From positions 248,001 through 312,000 of the forward strand of contig MU623357.1 in the NCBI GenBank assembly GCA_025201765.1: DNA of 64,000 nt, read 5' to 3'. The position numbers and the translations under genes were made by a program. Origin of the DNA: Daldinia sp. FL1419 (lineage: Eukaryota; Ascomycota; Sordariomycetes; Xylariales; Hypoxylaceae). Below the pieces are notes generated by a model. It did no database searches. It was not told the DNA's origin and worked only from the letters and a program-made list of their open reading frames with translations. How positions within the stretch are numbered: the first letter of the stretch is position 1; the number at the start of each line of letters is the position of its first letter. Shown in pieces: positions 12,307 through 24,293 of this stretch.

Positions 12307-14893
12307 CTAATCGACAATGAGGCCTTCAAGAACTTGCATAGCTCTCGTTCCTTCCTTCTCGAAAGCTGTGACCATAGTCTCACATTCCTGCTTTAACTTC
12401 CGCTCAGCTTCTTCAGCATTGTGATAAATCCACTCCTCGACGGTCATCCGCTTCTCGGGGCTGGTGAGATCAGCTCCGCCTTTCAGGAACTTGGAGGATC
12501 CCGAGCTGTTCTCTTTATCTATATCCTCGAAAACCATATCAACATCGACGGCAGTCCAAGGAGTATGGCTTTGTAGCCCAGCTAAAATATTTCGTTTAGA
12601 TGGCGAGGTCCGTACAGGTGTAGCAGCGACGGGAGCTAAAATCACTCGGGCACTACTTGCGGTATTTGAGGGCTTTGAAGATGGGGGCTCGTTTTCGGCA
12701 TCAGAAGCCTGAGGTGACTGTGAGGGTGATAAAGCTGCTTGTTTTGCCGCTGGCGCCGGGGACGTTAAGGCTACAGGTGTTGCAGGAGGCTGAGGCTCAT
12801 TTGGCACCATTGGAGGCGGAGGCGAAGGTTGATTAACTAGGGGGGAAGACGTAGCCGGAGGTGAAACTGCTTTTATCTTTGTCGTGGGTATTTCTTCGAT
12901 TGATTTGCGAATGTTGATCGGCTCGGGCACAGGTGAGGCCTTCACCTCAACGTCGGCAAGCTCATCTGGGTTTGGGTCTGGATTTACTATTGAGGTCTTT
13001 TTGCTGGGTCGACCACGCTTCCTGGGAGCCGCATTTGATGCTAGGCTAGTTCGTACCATAGTCGAATTGCTGATGATACTTACATCATGACCTTCAGCTA
13101 ACTCGTCTGCAGTTGCTATTTCAACGTCTGGAACCGAGGGCTCGGCGTCTTTGACCTTTGTTGTTTGCTTCGAAGTCTTCCTAGAACCAGGTTTACGGCC
13201 CTTCCTAGGGACTGGGGCTTCTACTTGCTCAACTTCCATTTCTGCTTGCAGCTCTTTCAGCTCATCTTCGACCACTGCCTCGTCGATATGATGTGGCTGA
13301 GGATCAAACATAGCATGGTCACTTAATGTTTCTCTTTGGCTTGAAGTACTCTTCTTCTGAACAGCGGCCTTCTTACTCTTCTGCTTAGACGGAGCTTGCT
13401 TCTGACCCGAGTCCGAATCCGCCGCAAAATTGCCGTCGTCCGATAGCGGTCGGTCGAAATCAGCTTGCAGCTGTCTTTCCAATTCTTCGTCATCGATCAT
13501 GTGAGTTGTGTCCCCATGGAGGGAAATATTTGATATAGTAGATGCCGTAGAGCCTTTCCTATTCTTACGGGTGGTAGTCGATTTCGCTTTCCTCCCCTTT
13601 GCTTTCGGCTTGGGAGCTGGATCTACATCGGTCATTTCCTGGTCGGGTTCTTGTTCAATAACGGGTGTTTCAGCAACATTAGCCTTTCGCGTGCGCGTAG
13701 CTCTCTTCTTAGCCGCTGGGATCTCTGCTGTCGTCAGCACCGAATCTTCGAGGGGGTCACTAGCCCGCTTGCGTCCGCGCGGAGCCTTTGGTGGCGGCGT
13801 CGGGGGCGCAATTTCCTCTTGTGGTTCAGGCAAATCTTCCAGAACTTCGACCGCCTCTTCTTTCTTTGCACGAGTCCTCTTGTTCTTCGTAGTAGTGGTC
13901 TTTTTCGTTCTACTTCGCTTTGTACCACCCTGTGTCATGACAGACGTAGTAGTCATCACACTATCATCATGATCGGCGTGAGGTTCGAGCAGCGACGTTG
14001 CGTCAGACGCAATAGTCGTGGCGACAGATTGGATGGACAGTCGGGAGGAGTGGGAGGCCCTAACACCCTTGCTTCTACCTCTTTTCTTCGTTGGACCCGC
14101 CTTATATTGGTCCAGCAAGACAAAAAATTGGCAGTGTGGGGATCGCCTGTAGTGTTCATCCCTATTATAATGCGTTAATAGATCCAAAAGCCGTAGTGGA
14201 CGCGTAACTTACAATGGGTTGTCTTTAGGTTCCCAACCGTCGAGAGCCAGAGAACAGTAGGTGCAAGTCGCCATATCATTCGACTCTGTAGTCGGCGTGT
14301 ACTTCCACCCGGCTTCCACAAGCTGCAACAATTTAGCAAGATCGTACTGGAAATGATGTAAGGCATGTTCTGACCTGTTTGGTTTTACATTTCCAACCTC
14401 TCTTTCCTTCGTGAGGCCAGAGTCCCCCGAAAGTAGCTTTTCGCGCTTCGGCCATTGGCGTATCGCTAGGATCATCGAAGCCATAATCACCTAAACCCGC
14501 CTCAATAGCGGCTACAATAGCCCAACCACAGTGTGGGGACAGTCGCAGATGCTCTTCTAGCGGGCTATCATTTTCCTCCCATCCTTTAAATGCCTTTACG
14601 CATAGGAAACAAACGGTGTTGTCGGGGGCTTCGGGAGAAGGGTCAAAGTAGAATCCGGCTTGGGCAAACTTTATAGAACAATTAGCATTTGGAATAATCT
14701 GGTAATGTTTCTGTGCGCATAAAGAACCTACTTGAACCGGATCGAGTTGTTTATGTGGCCATGTAAGCGCCTTCGAGGTCTTTCCTTTTGTACCGGATGG
14801 TCGCTGGGCGGACTTAAATGAGGCTAATCTACCATCAAAGGTAAAATAGCGATCGGGAGTTTCGTCGACATCCATATCTAGAGAAGTTCTCAT
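12307..14893 (-). CDS. bir1: Survivin-family BIR protein Bir1 (Cut17-like), chromosomal passenger complex
   Basis: Survivin-type subunit of the chromosomal passenger complex, which targets Aurora kinase and INCENP to centromeres and the spindle midzone. Four exons, 14893-14732, 14668-14375, 14322-14213 and 14161-12307, give 806 aa; the introns have GTAGGT, GTCAGA and GTAAGT donors. Two BIR domains lie at the N-terminus. The first (about residues 15-125) contains CFLCVKAFKGWEENDSP and HLRLSPHC; the second (about 135-210) contains CTYCSLALDGWEPKDNP and HYRRSPHC, so both zinc sites (C-x2-C...H...C) are complete. A long Lys/Arg/Ser/Pro-rich disordered region with AT-hook-like KRGRPSKK blocks follows. 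The C-terminal helix (MTVEEWIYHNAEEAERKL onward) matches the region that binds INCENP/Borealin in the family. Large opposite-strand frames at 13508-14178 are shadows of this exon. Confidence 0.95.
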
Positions 14894-17022
14894 GCGAGAG
14901 GATCTGGTAAACGAGGTTGATTGAATGAGAGTAAAAGTTTTAGCACAGCAGACTTGACGAGTCTACTGGCGCGTCGCAACGGGCTTAATCGATATTAAAG
15001 GGGTAGAGACGTCTGCTAGATTTGCATAAATGGCGTCCTTTGCTTGCAAAGAATCGAAGAATAACACTAGTAAAGACTGCGGAGGTAGCCAGCAATTAGC
15101 AGAAATTTGGTCGCGAAGTCGATTGTAATGTGATGTTAGACGCCAAAACAGAATTCAATTGGTTACTAGACCGCGTTTCTGTTTACTTTCCGCTCCGGTC
15201 CCTCCTCCACTTGGACCCCACCTTAACACTAGCCACAGCAAAAAATGGCTGTTACCTAGGTAGTGTATGTACGGTAGTAACGGTACAATACCTTGGTAGT
15301 AGGTACATTCTAATTTTAGTGCTACGACACCCGCGGCGCCACCGTGTGCGTACATAGGAACCTGCCTTTTTATTTAAGTACTGGGCAATAACCAATATTC
15401 ACACATCTAATCGATATTATATAGAAAGCAGAGAAGTATTGCTACTAAAGGCTAAGCTGACAAGGAACTATTGTTTTCAATGTTACTGGATCGACCAGGA
15501 AAGTAAGATCGTTACCAAGTTACTTAAGTACCCACATGTAAAGACGACTCAAGAATCTAACCTATGTCAGATAGGTACCTCTCTGCTTCTCTATGCACTC
15601 AAGAGAGTTTATTCACACTAGTGCTTACGCCAGCTGCAAGAGCCAACTTTGGACTCTGTATCTCGCATTAACTATAATATTTATATTCAAGAGGTATTCA
15701 TTGCATACAATAATTGTCTTCATTATTGCTGATAATCAACTGTTCGGTTTAATAGGGCAATTCTATTAGTTACCTCGTCGCATATATACTCGGCAAGCCT
15801 CGACGTAAGATTACTAACGGCAACTAGACCCTTCGTATAAGTGCTCGTTTAGGTATCTGCCATAGAATAGCTGCAGGCACAAGCATCGAAAATCCGGGGA
15901 TGCTATCACAAGGTAAAATAAGACTTCCCTAAATTATTGACTATTCAGTAAAGAGTGTCGCCGCTTACGCCATCACTGAGTCGAGAACGAACCACATCGA
16001 CATATTCCTATTAACTACCATATGCTATTCCCCAGGTTGGGTGGTTTTGGTTGTTTCTGTCCTATTATCATAGGGGTTAGTGATCGCATACGAGATGAGC
16101 TGTTTTTCAAAAAATTACCATCAGTTGAGTAACTTGCACAAAGCTGTATTTTCGTGTAATATGTGTTTAATGCCAAACCGTATGTATAGCTTGGTAGAAA
16201 AGCCGTGTTTCCCCAACCTACCTCTTAGACTTACACGATGTATAACTCATCAGCCTACAAGATAGAACCATTGAGATAGATATTCTTGATTAAAGCTCAC
16301 ATAATACTAACGCAACTCATCGCACAAAGGTCCCAAATATAGGCGGCCGTCGAAGCGAGTCTCAAATGTGACATAATTGCTGACTTCGTGGCAACATTCC
16401 GGCCATTTAGCTACGTAAGATATTGTAGCTTCTTGGTAAGATCCAATCCGAGTCTGGCAAGGCGAAATTGGTAAAAGCTGGAAATGATACATCAGATGGT
16501 CAAACATTGCTCAGCTAATCCACGATATTGTAACCAATACCCAGGACGGTGCTGACTTGACTGAAGACGATGAACAGTCAGCCAAAGGATCGAAGAACAG
16601 GTTTGGAAAGGAATTAGCCTTGTAACGGCTGTTCGTGCGATTACGATTGCCGGCTAGAGGTATGGAAGGAGTATAGGACGAGGGAAAACAAGGGGAGCCT
16701 GGTCGATATGTGGCAATCTAACTACTCCAGCCACGAGACGCGGTCATCCATATTCACTACACTACCGGCAATAAGCTCTCGTTGTAGAAAGCAGACGATG
16801 ACATAGCGGGAGACTGTTGGACCACTATTGACGACAAATGCAGAGCCAGGCAGTTGAGAATAGGACTCGAGGAAATATAAAAAGGAGCACGATGGCACCC
16901 GTAGAGTCGAAAGAATCATCACTCGCAACATCCACAACCAGCAAGCATCAACTAGCACTTCTCTCTCTACTACACAGCTCCTATAACTTCCACAAGTTCC
17001 AATCAACCAAAAATCAATCACA
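14894..17022. other. Intergenic region between divergent Bir1 and SLT-like genes
   Basis: The two flanking genes point away from each other, so this 2.1 kb must hold both promoters. No other gene is supported. The last 150 bp contain a TATA box and a long A/C-rich leader for the gene at 17023. The opposite frame 16722-17033 overlaps that promoter and looks spurious. Confidence 0.6.
16876..16883 (+). promoter_or_regulatory. TATA box of the SLT-like gene
   Basis: TATAAAAA lies about 140 bp before the ATG at 17023. Behind it comes an A/C-rich, G-poor leader (about 16925-17022) ending in ATCACAATGGG, the usual look of a strongly expressed fungal gene. Transcription start is inferred. Confidence 0.5.
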
Positions 17023-17759
17023 ATGGGTTTCACTCACTACTCTGGCCCCGCCTCCAACTTCCCTGGCCGCGACCAGTGGAAGTCGTTCGAGGAGATCTTC
17101 AACGCCAACAAGCCCTCCATGGCCGCCATGGGTGACTCTGGCGAGGACATTGGCCGCATCTGGAACGCTGTTAAGGAATGTGCCAAGATTGGTGTCGAGG
17201 AGCGGTTAGTTCCAGATCTTGATTCTTCCTATCTATCCAGCGCGCTCTACTAACTACCCCGGCAATAGTGTCATCTTCGCCATCATCATGCAGGAGAGCA
17301 CCGGCAACGTCGGTGCCCCTACCACCGTGAACATGGACGGCCACGGCACCGCTGGTCTCATGCAGTGCGACGGGAGCCCTGGATTCCCTAACCAACACAA
17401 CCTCAGCCAGGTACGTAGTCTACCAATGATGAAAGGGGATGGGTAATAAAGGGGTTGCCTCAGCATGAGCCGACCTAACCACCTGTCTACCTATCACACA
17501 TCACAGAACAAAGTATTCAAAATTGCAAATACTAACAATACCACAGGAGCAAATCACCTCCATGGTCCGCGCCGGCACCAACCACTTCAAGCAGAACCTC
17601 AAGACCTTCGGCGACTCCGACACCGCCGAGTGCATCTACAAGGCCCTGCGCGAGTACAACTCGGGCTCCGTCAACGAGGGAGACCTCAGCGACGGCAAGG
17701 GTGCCACCGGTCCTTACGTCTCCGACATTGCCAACCGCCTCCTCGGCCGCACCAACTAA
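17023..17759 (+). CDS. Lysozyme/lytic-transglycosylase (SLT, GH23-like) fold protein
   Basis: Small protein with a lysozyme-like core of the soluble-lytic-transglycosylase type, a fold that cleaves the glycan backbone of peptidoglycan in bacteria; the fungal substrate is unknown. Three exons, 17023-17204, 17269-17410 and 17547-17759, give 178 aa. The joins are CG|T (Arg61) and CAG|GAG. The likely catalytic acid is Glu70 in IMQESTGNVG, followed 20 residues later by the family's GLMQ motif (90-93, in AGLMQCDGSPGF). There is no signal peptide and no membrane segment, so it is predicted cytosolic or exported by an unconventional route. Codon use is extremely biased to C-ending codons, and with the TATA box and A/C-rich leader this points to strong expression. 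It could be defensive (antibacterial) or a repurposed fold; the sequence does not decide. Confidence 0.85.
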
Positions 17760-18387
17760 GCTGCCCCAGTAACACTCAAAAGAGGAGAGAAAGAGAGAGA
17801 GAAGATAGGAAAAGAGGAGGAACTGGATAGTACATAGAGAGTTTTGGATATACGCCAGAGGGAGAGCAATGCTTTCGATCATGCACGATAGAGCACATTC
17901 ATTTCTGTATATAGCACTCTAATACAACCTCTTCTACGGTTTAGAATATGTTCGAACAGATACTAGACCAGCTACATTATTTGCCCATCAACCTCTATAT
18001 GATGAAAATTGTATGAATTGTATCAATATTAACAAAAATGTATTAACACTTATCCTCACAGCATGGATATAAGAGAATGGTTAATATTAGGCGTCCATGA
18101 CTGGAAGCCATTAGATCTATCGCATTGGTTAAGAATATCATAAATCTTGCTTACCCCGGCTACCGATCAGCTACTATAAGCGCAATTCAATAGAAGAGAC
18201 CTGAGGCAAATATTTGCTTCGTATTTTACTAAATTCTATGGCACCTAAGCTGATCGCCTCTATAGCAAATAACGGAGGGACTAAAAAATCATCTAGTATA
18301 TAATAGATGTAGAGGCGGTCTGCACACCACCAAATAGCACCTTAGCATGCTAGACCATAGCGTCGCCTTAGTTTTTCTATGCCGTTT
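17760..18387. other. Convergent intergenic region
   Basis: The 3' flanks of the SLT-like gene (+) and the metallopeptidase (-) meet here. A purine-rich stretch (17778-17822) immediately follows the SLT-like stop. AT-rich DNA follows; no gene or clear terminator structure seen. Confidence 0.55.
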
Positions 18388-20662
18388 CTATGCCGCGGAA
18401 GTAAGCGCAATAGCGGTAAGACCCAACTCCGCATAAAATGCGTCGCTGCTAGGCTTTCTACCGAGGAACTGCTCAAGAGTTGTCATCTCGTCTTGGCTAC
18501 CGCCGCGTTCTAGGACGGTGTGACGGTATCTACGACCCTCTTTTCCATTCATTGGGTCCTTCTTAAATACCGTATAGAACATGTCGGTGCTGTAGACTTC
18601 TGAGGACAGGTAGCCATAGTAGCCCGCGTCGTAACCTCCAATGAGATGACCAAAAGTCGCCTGCCCATTGCCCCAGGTACTATAATTCGGCTTCGGTTAG
18701 TCACATGTCGCTCTTAATAAGAGATGTATTACATAGAAAACGTACCTTGGTTCTCCCAGAGCCTCAGGTCCTTTCAGACCCGCAATTTGGGTTCGCAGAT
18801 CGTTGTATAGCGCGCTGAAATCAATCGTTTCCAGTTCTTCGTGGGTAGCAGGAGAGTGTACTGTCATATCAAAGATACCAAAATGTAATTGCCTGAGATT
18901 GAATAAGGCGTCGTTGACATGTTTGGTTGAGATTTGCTTCTCGATTAACTCGTCGGGAATCTTCTCTCCCGTTTGATAGTGGTTTGAGAGAGCCTTAAGC
19001 TGACTAGGCGTCCAGCACCAATTCTCAAGCATCTGGCTTGGGGCTTCGACGAAGTCTCTAACCGTCGCCGTTCCATGGAATCTACTATAAGTAGTACGAC
19101 CGGCTAAGTCGTGAATACCATGCCCAAGTTCGTGAAATAGGGTAACCACCTCGTCGTGTTTAAGTAGGGAGGGCTTCTTTTCCGTCGGCTTGGAGAAGTT
19201 GCATACGAGAGCAGTGGCGGGATATCTACGCGACCCGTCCTTCTTCCGGAAACCAGGCTGTAAGTTGAAATTGGCGGCGTGGCCATATTTGCCTTGCCTT
19301 GGGTGCAGATCAAGATAGAGATAGCCAACAAAGCCATCACCTTCCGAACTATCATCCCAAACAGAAAAGAGGATCACATCCTCGTGCCATGCAATATCTT
19401 CAGCTTTACCGGTAGGTGATAGCCTCTGGCGCTCGCTAGAGTCGAGTTCCACAAATACCAGGCCGAATAATTCCTCGAAGATGTGTAACATACCCCGAAC
19501 TGTGCTTTGTAATGGGAAATATTCCGCAATCTTAACTTCGTCGATATTGTATTCCTGCTCCACCATGACACGGTCATAAAAGCGATGGTCCCAGAGGTAA
19601 TAGTTTCCGTCTGGCTTCAGGCCTCTCGACTCCTCGTCCTTCTTCTTTAGCTCGAGCAAATGATTCTTCTCCTTCTCACCACCCGGGGCGAGGCGCTCCC
19701 GGAGATCCGACAAAAAGGCGTTGACCGTAGCAGGCTCCTTAGCCATTTTATCTTCTATACGGAAGGCGGCATGGTTAGGATAACCTAAGAGCCTGGCAGC
19801 TTCGTCACGTAATAGGACGGCCTCTTTGAAGAGGGGAACGTTCTGGTTGGTCTATTCTGCGATGTTAGTCTAACATATCCGAATAAAACCTTTTACTGGT
19901 GTGTATAACAAATATGTGACAGCTGCGTACCTTGTTCTCGTTGGCGATGAAGAGTTTCTTCCTCGTTTCCGGGTTCTTGGCGAACTTAAGAGTAGGGAAA
20001 AGGTCGGGATACTTGAAGCTGAGCTTCAGCTTTCCTTCGTTTTCTCCCGTCCCCTTTTCTAAGCCATCAGTCACGTCGGAAGGGACACCGTCTAACTCCT
20101 CTTTAGTGAACCATAGGCCGCCGTTTTCCTCGTTTAGGTTCTTCTGAAACTCGATACCTATCTGGCTAAGACGCTTCTTGATTTCCTTAAAGCGATCTCG
20201 CTGGGGGCCTTGGGGCAATCCTAGTCCATTTCTGATGTAGCCTTTGCGTTCTTTTTCGAGTAACCGCAAGCTTTCAGCATCTAGGTCAGGCTCCTTGCTT
20301 TTCCAGGACTGGAATGCGGCATCGACAAGTTTGAAGACGTCCTCGCGCATGTTACACTCGATGGAGAATTCATCCATAATCGTTTCCGCCTCGGTGGAAG
20401 CATTTCGTAGGTCGGCATCGCTCGAAACATATTGGTAGAAGCCGAGGATTCGAGTATTCAACTGGGATTGATTCTCATCTTCTGCCATGGGTGCCAGAAC
20501 CGAGGCGAAAGATGCGGTTGGGGCTGACACATCGGTAACTATCTTGTCCAGTAAAGACCTCGTGGTATCGCAGATAGACTTGGCATCGCTAACAATAGAC
20601 TCCTTGGTACCTATGAAAGTCGGCGGTGCCTGAGGAGGATTCCTATATTTATCGGGAGCCAT
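18388..20662 (-). CDS. M3-family metalloendopeptidase (thimet oligopeptidase/saccharolysin type, MepB)
   Basis: Zinc oligopeptidase that cuts short peptides in the cytosol (saccharolysin Prd1 / MepB group). Three exons, 20662-19931, 19851-18746 and 18679-18388, give 709 aa, the usual family length. Introns: GTACGC...AATAG and GTACGT...TATAG. The zinc motif HELGHGIHD starts at about residue 484 (His484, Glu485, His488), and the third ligand Glu is in EAPSQMLENW downstream. The last exon carries the conserved GGYDAGYYGYL and YSTDMF segment that lines the substrate channel. The start at MAPDKYRN is chosen because the in-frame codon a little upstream (20674) is GTG, not ATG. No signal or mitochondrial targeting peptide is evident, so cytosolic. 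Confidence 0.93.
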
Positions 20663-21635
20663 ATTGGCGGTCACTATTGATCGATCGGGAACAGTTGGGC
20701 GAGTGAAGGAGGAGATAGTTGTTGAGGGGATAGTCTTCGGTCGTATCTGGTTAAGATACGAAGTAAGACGAGAGAGAGCTCGTGGGGCAGCCAGATTGTA
20801 AATTATGGCAAGAAAGAGTACGAAAAAAGAAACTAGTAAGAAGAAGGAAGGATGGAAGTGCTTCTTATTAGTAGAAGCAGCTTTACTAGAGTTCGCCAGT
20901 ATGTATTATGAAGGATCCAATAAGGATCCAATGAGGGTCCGATGAGGGGTCAAATTACAGCAAATTACAAGCAAATTACAAGCAAGACCAACGCGGGGCT
21001 TTATGTAGGAGGTAACCGTAGGTGTTACCTTAGAAGGTGCCTGACTTTGGGTGTATTGTACCTACCTATTACGTTAGGTACCTGCAGGACCTACACAAGG
21101 TACCTATAGGTAGATGGAACCCGAGACGTCGAAACGCGCTCCTTCCTAAGACGATAATAAGCTGGTATTAACTACCTATATTTTAACTAAATCCCAGTAT
21201 TTCTGGATATACTTTAGTTTTTTTCCATTTTATATTTAAGATTTATTGACCATGTCCTTTGGTCAAGAATTTATTTATTTCCGTAGGCAATTATTAGGCA
21301 AACAAGCACATAGAAGCCTAATTCCATAAAAATGTAGGTGTAAGTGTGTCGGAATCATCTACTTTCAAATCTTATAGGTATTGTTAAATGCAGGTATCCA
21401 CTTCGGATACGGGACAACATCAAAGTCAAGAGGGCTCAAACATCCTGATTGATGCGTCTGCAAGTTTGTAAGAAGCTAAAACGCATGTTAATCGTGACGA
21501 AGCCAAGACGACCTTACAAGTCCCACCGGCCTTTTCTGGATTGCGGGGGGATCACACTGTAACACAGGCCTATCGTAAGTAGGCACATAGGTAGCATTAG
21601 GTGTCTCTAAGGTGAGTACCTTAAAATTAGGGCAC
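20663..21635. other. Intergenic region upstream of the metallopeptidase
   Basis: Contains the metallopeptidase promoter and purine-rich DNA (20770-20880). Short tandem-like repeats follow: GGATCCAAT-type copies at about 20913-20935 and CAAATTACA copies at 20950-20980. ACCT/AGGT palindromic motifs lie at 21055-21120. No gene is seen. Confidence 0.55.
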
Positions 21636-22084
21636 TACAATCCACAAGGATATGAAATGCTAGCGCAATACAAACCCCACAAATAAAAAAGGTTTTTTGT
21701 TTGATTGGCCACACTTTATATCTAAGTAACCTTCTATACAAATTTATATGTAAAAGTACAAAAGTCAAAAGTCTATTTTATCTCCATCCAAATCTATCAC
21801 CTTTTGAAGCCTTCGTGGTATGCTGGCTGCAAGAGCATATAAATAGTCCCTTGGAATAGCCTCCTACGCCCGTTTTAAGGCCTCAAAATTGCGGTCAGAT
21901 TTTATTATATAAATCTCAAAATTGAAGTTTTCTATAATATTCCAGTTAGTGCAGACTCATGTACTTTTGCATACAAATTTGTATGGCGGGGTACTAAATT
22001 AAACATTGACTAATAAATGCATTGATGTTTCTATTATGTGGGGGCTTTGTATTGCGCTAGCATTTCATATCCTTGTGGATTGTA
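21636..22084. mobile_element. Tc1/mariner-derived MITE
   Basis: A 449-bp unit bounded by TA dinucleotides. The left end begins TACAATCCACAAGGATATGA and the right end is its reverse complement; the two ends pair without mismatch for about 39 bases (21636-21674 with 22046-22084) and, after one mismatch, for a few more. The TA duplication and long terminal inverted repeats fit the Tc1/mariner superfamily. The interior keeps a short degraded piece of transposase on the minus strand (21765-21947). At 449 bp it cannot encode a transposase, so it is a non-autonomous internal-deletion derivative. It lies in intergenic DNA between the metallopeptidase promoter and the light-chain 3' end. Confidence 0.85.
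21765..21947 (-). pseudogene. Degraded Tc1/mariner transposase C-terminus inside the MITE
   Basis: Minus-strand reading gives an asparagine/isoleucine-rich stretch NWNIIENF..., an in-frame TAG, then EAIPRDYLYALAASIPRRLQ and KVIDLDGDKIDF before a TGA. The SIPRRLQKVID segment matches the conserved end of Tc1-like transposases (family pattern S-M-P-R-R-x-x-A/K-V-I). The catalytic DDE/D core and the DNA-binding half are absent. Non-functional. Confidence 0.7.
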
Positions 22085-22543
22085 TAAGACATTCAAGACC
22101 AATAGGATGCTTCCAAGCTAGGTGCGTAAGGTACCGGTATGTACTATCGTAGTGCGCTGGGTAGAAGCCAAACTGGAAGCCCTTTCGCCTAGGTACAAAG
22201 CCGAGTGTAACCACTAAAATCCATCTCCTTGTGCTAAGAAATTTTTGTTGTATTACGTACGAAGTCGGTGAAGAGTAAAAGGGGTTCCGAATTGCCCACA
22301 CCCACCATACGACCCTATTCACCTATCTTCCATATCTGACTTATGACTATCGTAAGAGACCAAATAGGTCAATCCAGTTTCATATAATCCCGTCAATGAA
22401 CAAACGCCATGTCATCCTCCAAACCATGCCTGTGATGTGATGTATTGATACTCTTCTTTGAAAAGAGGTGTCGTGGGGTGCATGTAACAATTTCTACGCC
22501 TCTAAACTCCAGCTTCCATCAATGCTCGTGAGGGTGAAATGAT
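22085..22543. other. Intergenic region, 3' flank of the light-chain gene
   Basis: About 460 bp between the MITE's right end and the stop codon of the light chain. The opposed frame 22065-22322 overlaps the MITE end and is not coding. Nothing else seen. Confidence 0.5.
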
Positions 22544-23158
22544 CTAGTTGGCTAGGATGGTTCGGACAAGCTCTGTATTATATTAGCTATTGTTTCCCCT
22601 TTTTTAAAATTCAAGAACTGTTCTTAAAAATAGTACTCACCAGTATAGTTGACTTGTCCTGAGCTGGTATCGACGGCCTTGAGTAATTCGTCTACTTCTT
22701 CGTCCGTCATCTTTTCTCCCAGATTTGTCAAGATGTACTTGAGCTGACCAACGCCAATAAAGCCAGTCATATCCTTATCGAAAACTTGAAAGCCACGGCA
22801 ATATTCGTCAGGTTCACCGGGGTCGCGGAAGCCACCTGGTCGGTTCAGGATTTTCGAGAAGGTCTCGAAGTCAACTATGATGATACGGTCAAATTAGAAA
22901 ACACCGCTTTAAGGTATAGTGTAGATTGCGTTCGTACGCGAATATCGACAAGGAATTCCGCTGGATGATTTAGGGTTACTCACAGTCACCACCAACGTTA
23001 CGCTCTAAATCTCTGATTTCGGATAAGGTAGGGTTCTGGCCACAAGCGCGCAGAAGATCTCCAAGGCTGTCGAGGGCAACACGTCCATTGCCTCGCTTGT
23101 CGAATAATGAGAAAGCCTCCTTGTAGTTAGTTGAAGCCTGCACCTCGTTAGCGGCCAT
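22544..23158 (-). CDS. Myosin light chain, calmodulin-like EF-hand protein (Cdc4/Mlc1 type)
   Basis: Essential light chain expected to bind the IQ motifs of type II and V myosins and to act in the cytokinetic ring and polarised growth. Three exons, 23158-22984, 22874-22641 and 22572-22544, give 145 aa; introns GTGAGT...CATAG and GTGAGT...TACAG, the last exon having only nine codons and a split Glu. Four EF-hand-like units are recognisable: FDKRGNGRVALDSL (1), a degenerate second with GGDFDFETF, VFDKDMTGFIGVGQL (3) and AVDTSSGQVNYTEL (4). Several lack the full set of acidic calcium ligands, as is normal for Cdc4-type light chains and unlike true calmodulin. Length and the CGQNPTL segment support light chain over calmodulin. 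An ATG directly followed by GTGAGT about 400 bp upstream may mark a 5'-leader intron. Confidence 0.88.
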
Positions 23159-24293
23159 ATCGATAATTTGTTAACTTGACTAGACGTAAGAAACGCAAGA
23201 GCGAGGCGACTAATATTCCAGGAAAGGGACGTAGAAATCAATCGTATAGCCCAATGGGTAAATTCGTCTCGCGGGTACAAGGTTGTACTTTATTTTCTAG
23301 GGAATCGAGTCGAGATTTGGAGGAATATGTTGAAATGATCACGAATAAGGATCCCTAGATGCGGCACCACTATCGGCTACATGCTGCCAGCTGCTATAAA
23401 AGGATCCTGCTGACTGGTCGTTTCCCGTCACGTAACACCGAGACTAAGCCAGTACTTAGGGGGTTACGAGGGGCAACAACAAAGAATTCCTCTGTTCATG
23501 TCTCTGAGACCATATGAGGTACATAGTAAGTTGAAGCAAACAAAAACCACTCACCATTTTGAGGTAATGGGTATTGGAATCGTAGGTAGATTGGATCGGG
23601 AGCGTCAGAAAAAACGGAGTCGGCGTTCGTGATGATAATTTCTGGAGTTGTAAGGACGATGGTTAAAGTAATAAGAAAGTTGGATAACGGAGATGAAACA
23701 GTGAAATTGAATTACCCCCCTACCTTAGCGCAGTCCAAGCAGAACTGCCCGCTGGCAGCTGAGTGGATCAGGTTGGGCTGTTTTATTGACGGGGCAACGG
23801 CGTAACCTAGCCTTATTTTACCTACCTGTTACCTACTAACTCAACTCATGCACATAATCTAGAACAGTGTAATATGTCTATAGCGGGGCTGGAATTCACC
23901 GCTTAAATATCGAACCAATGAGTGTTGCAGAACCACTTACATATTACGGCCAATTCAACTTGGGAATGTTTACCATATCAAGTCCTACCAATGCAGAGGC
24001 GGATTGGTTTATTTTAGATACCAATCTACGTATAGGATATATTCATTGTGCTTGTCATGATCTACCTGGGTACCTAGGTAAAACTTATTTGTTCTATTTC
24101 AATGCCTAGTTAGTATGTAACATCTATGATGCTATCCCCATTCGTATAGGGGGGTGAAGTTAATAGGTGAGGATAACAAAGCTACATGGAAAGGGAAGAT
24201 TAAATATACACACCTTCCCATAATATCTTTTCAATCCAGCCCCTATGAAACCATTGGGATAATGGCAAGGCACCAGTGCCCCCCTACTGCACA
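23159..24293. other. Intergenic region upstream of the light chain
   Basis: Holds the light-chain promoter. Reading the minus strand, AAAATG|GTGAGTGG at about 23546-23559 is a strong splice donor, and a 5'-leader intron down to about 23180 is possible. The rest is AT-rich with a GGGTACCTAGG motif near 24068. The short frame 23918-24109 is featureless. Confidence 0.5.

Noticed and set aside
13508..14178. Two long plus-strand frames (154 and 175 aa) opposite the last Bir1 exon
   Set aside because: They mirror the Lys/Arg/Ser-rich low-complexity coding sequence of Bir1; hydrophobic Phe/Leu/Val runs are what reversed Lys/Glu codons give. No splice or motif support.
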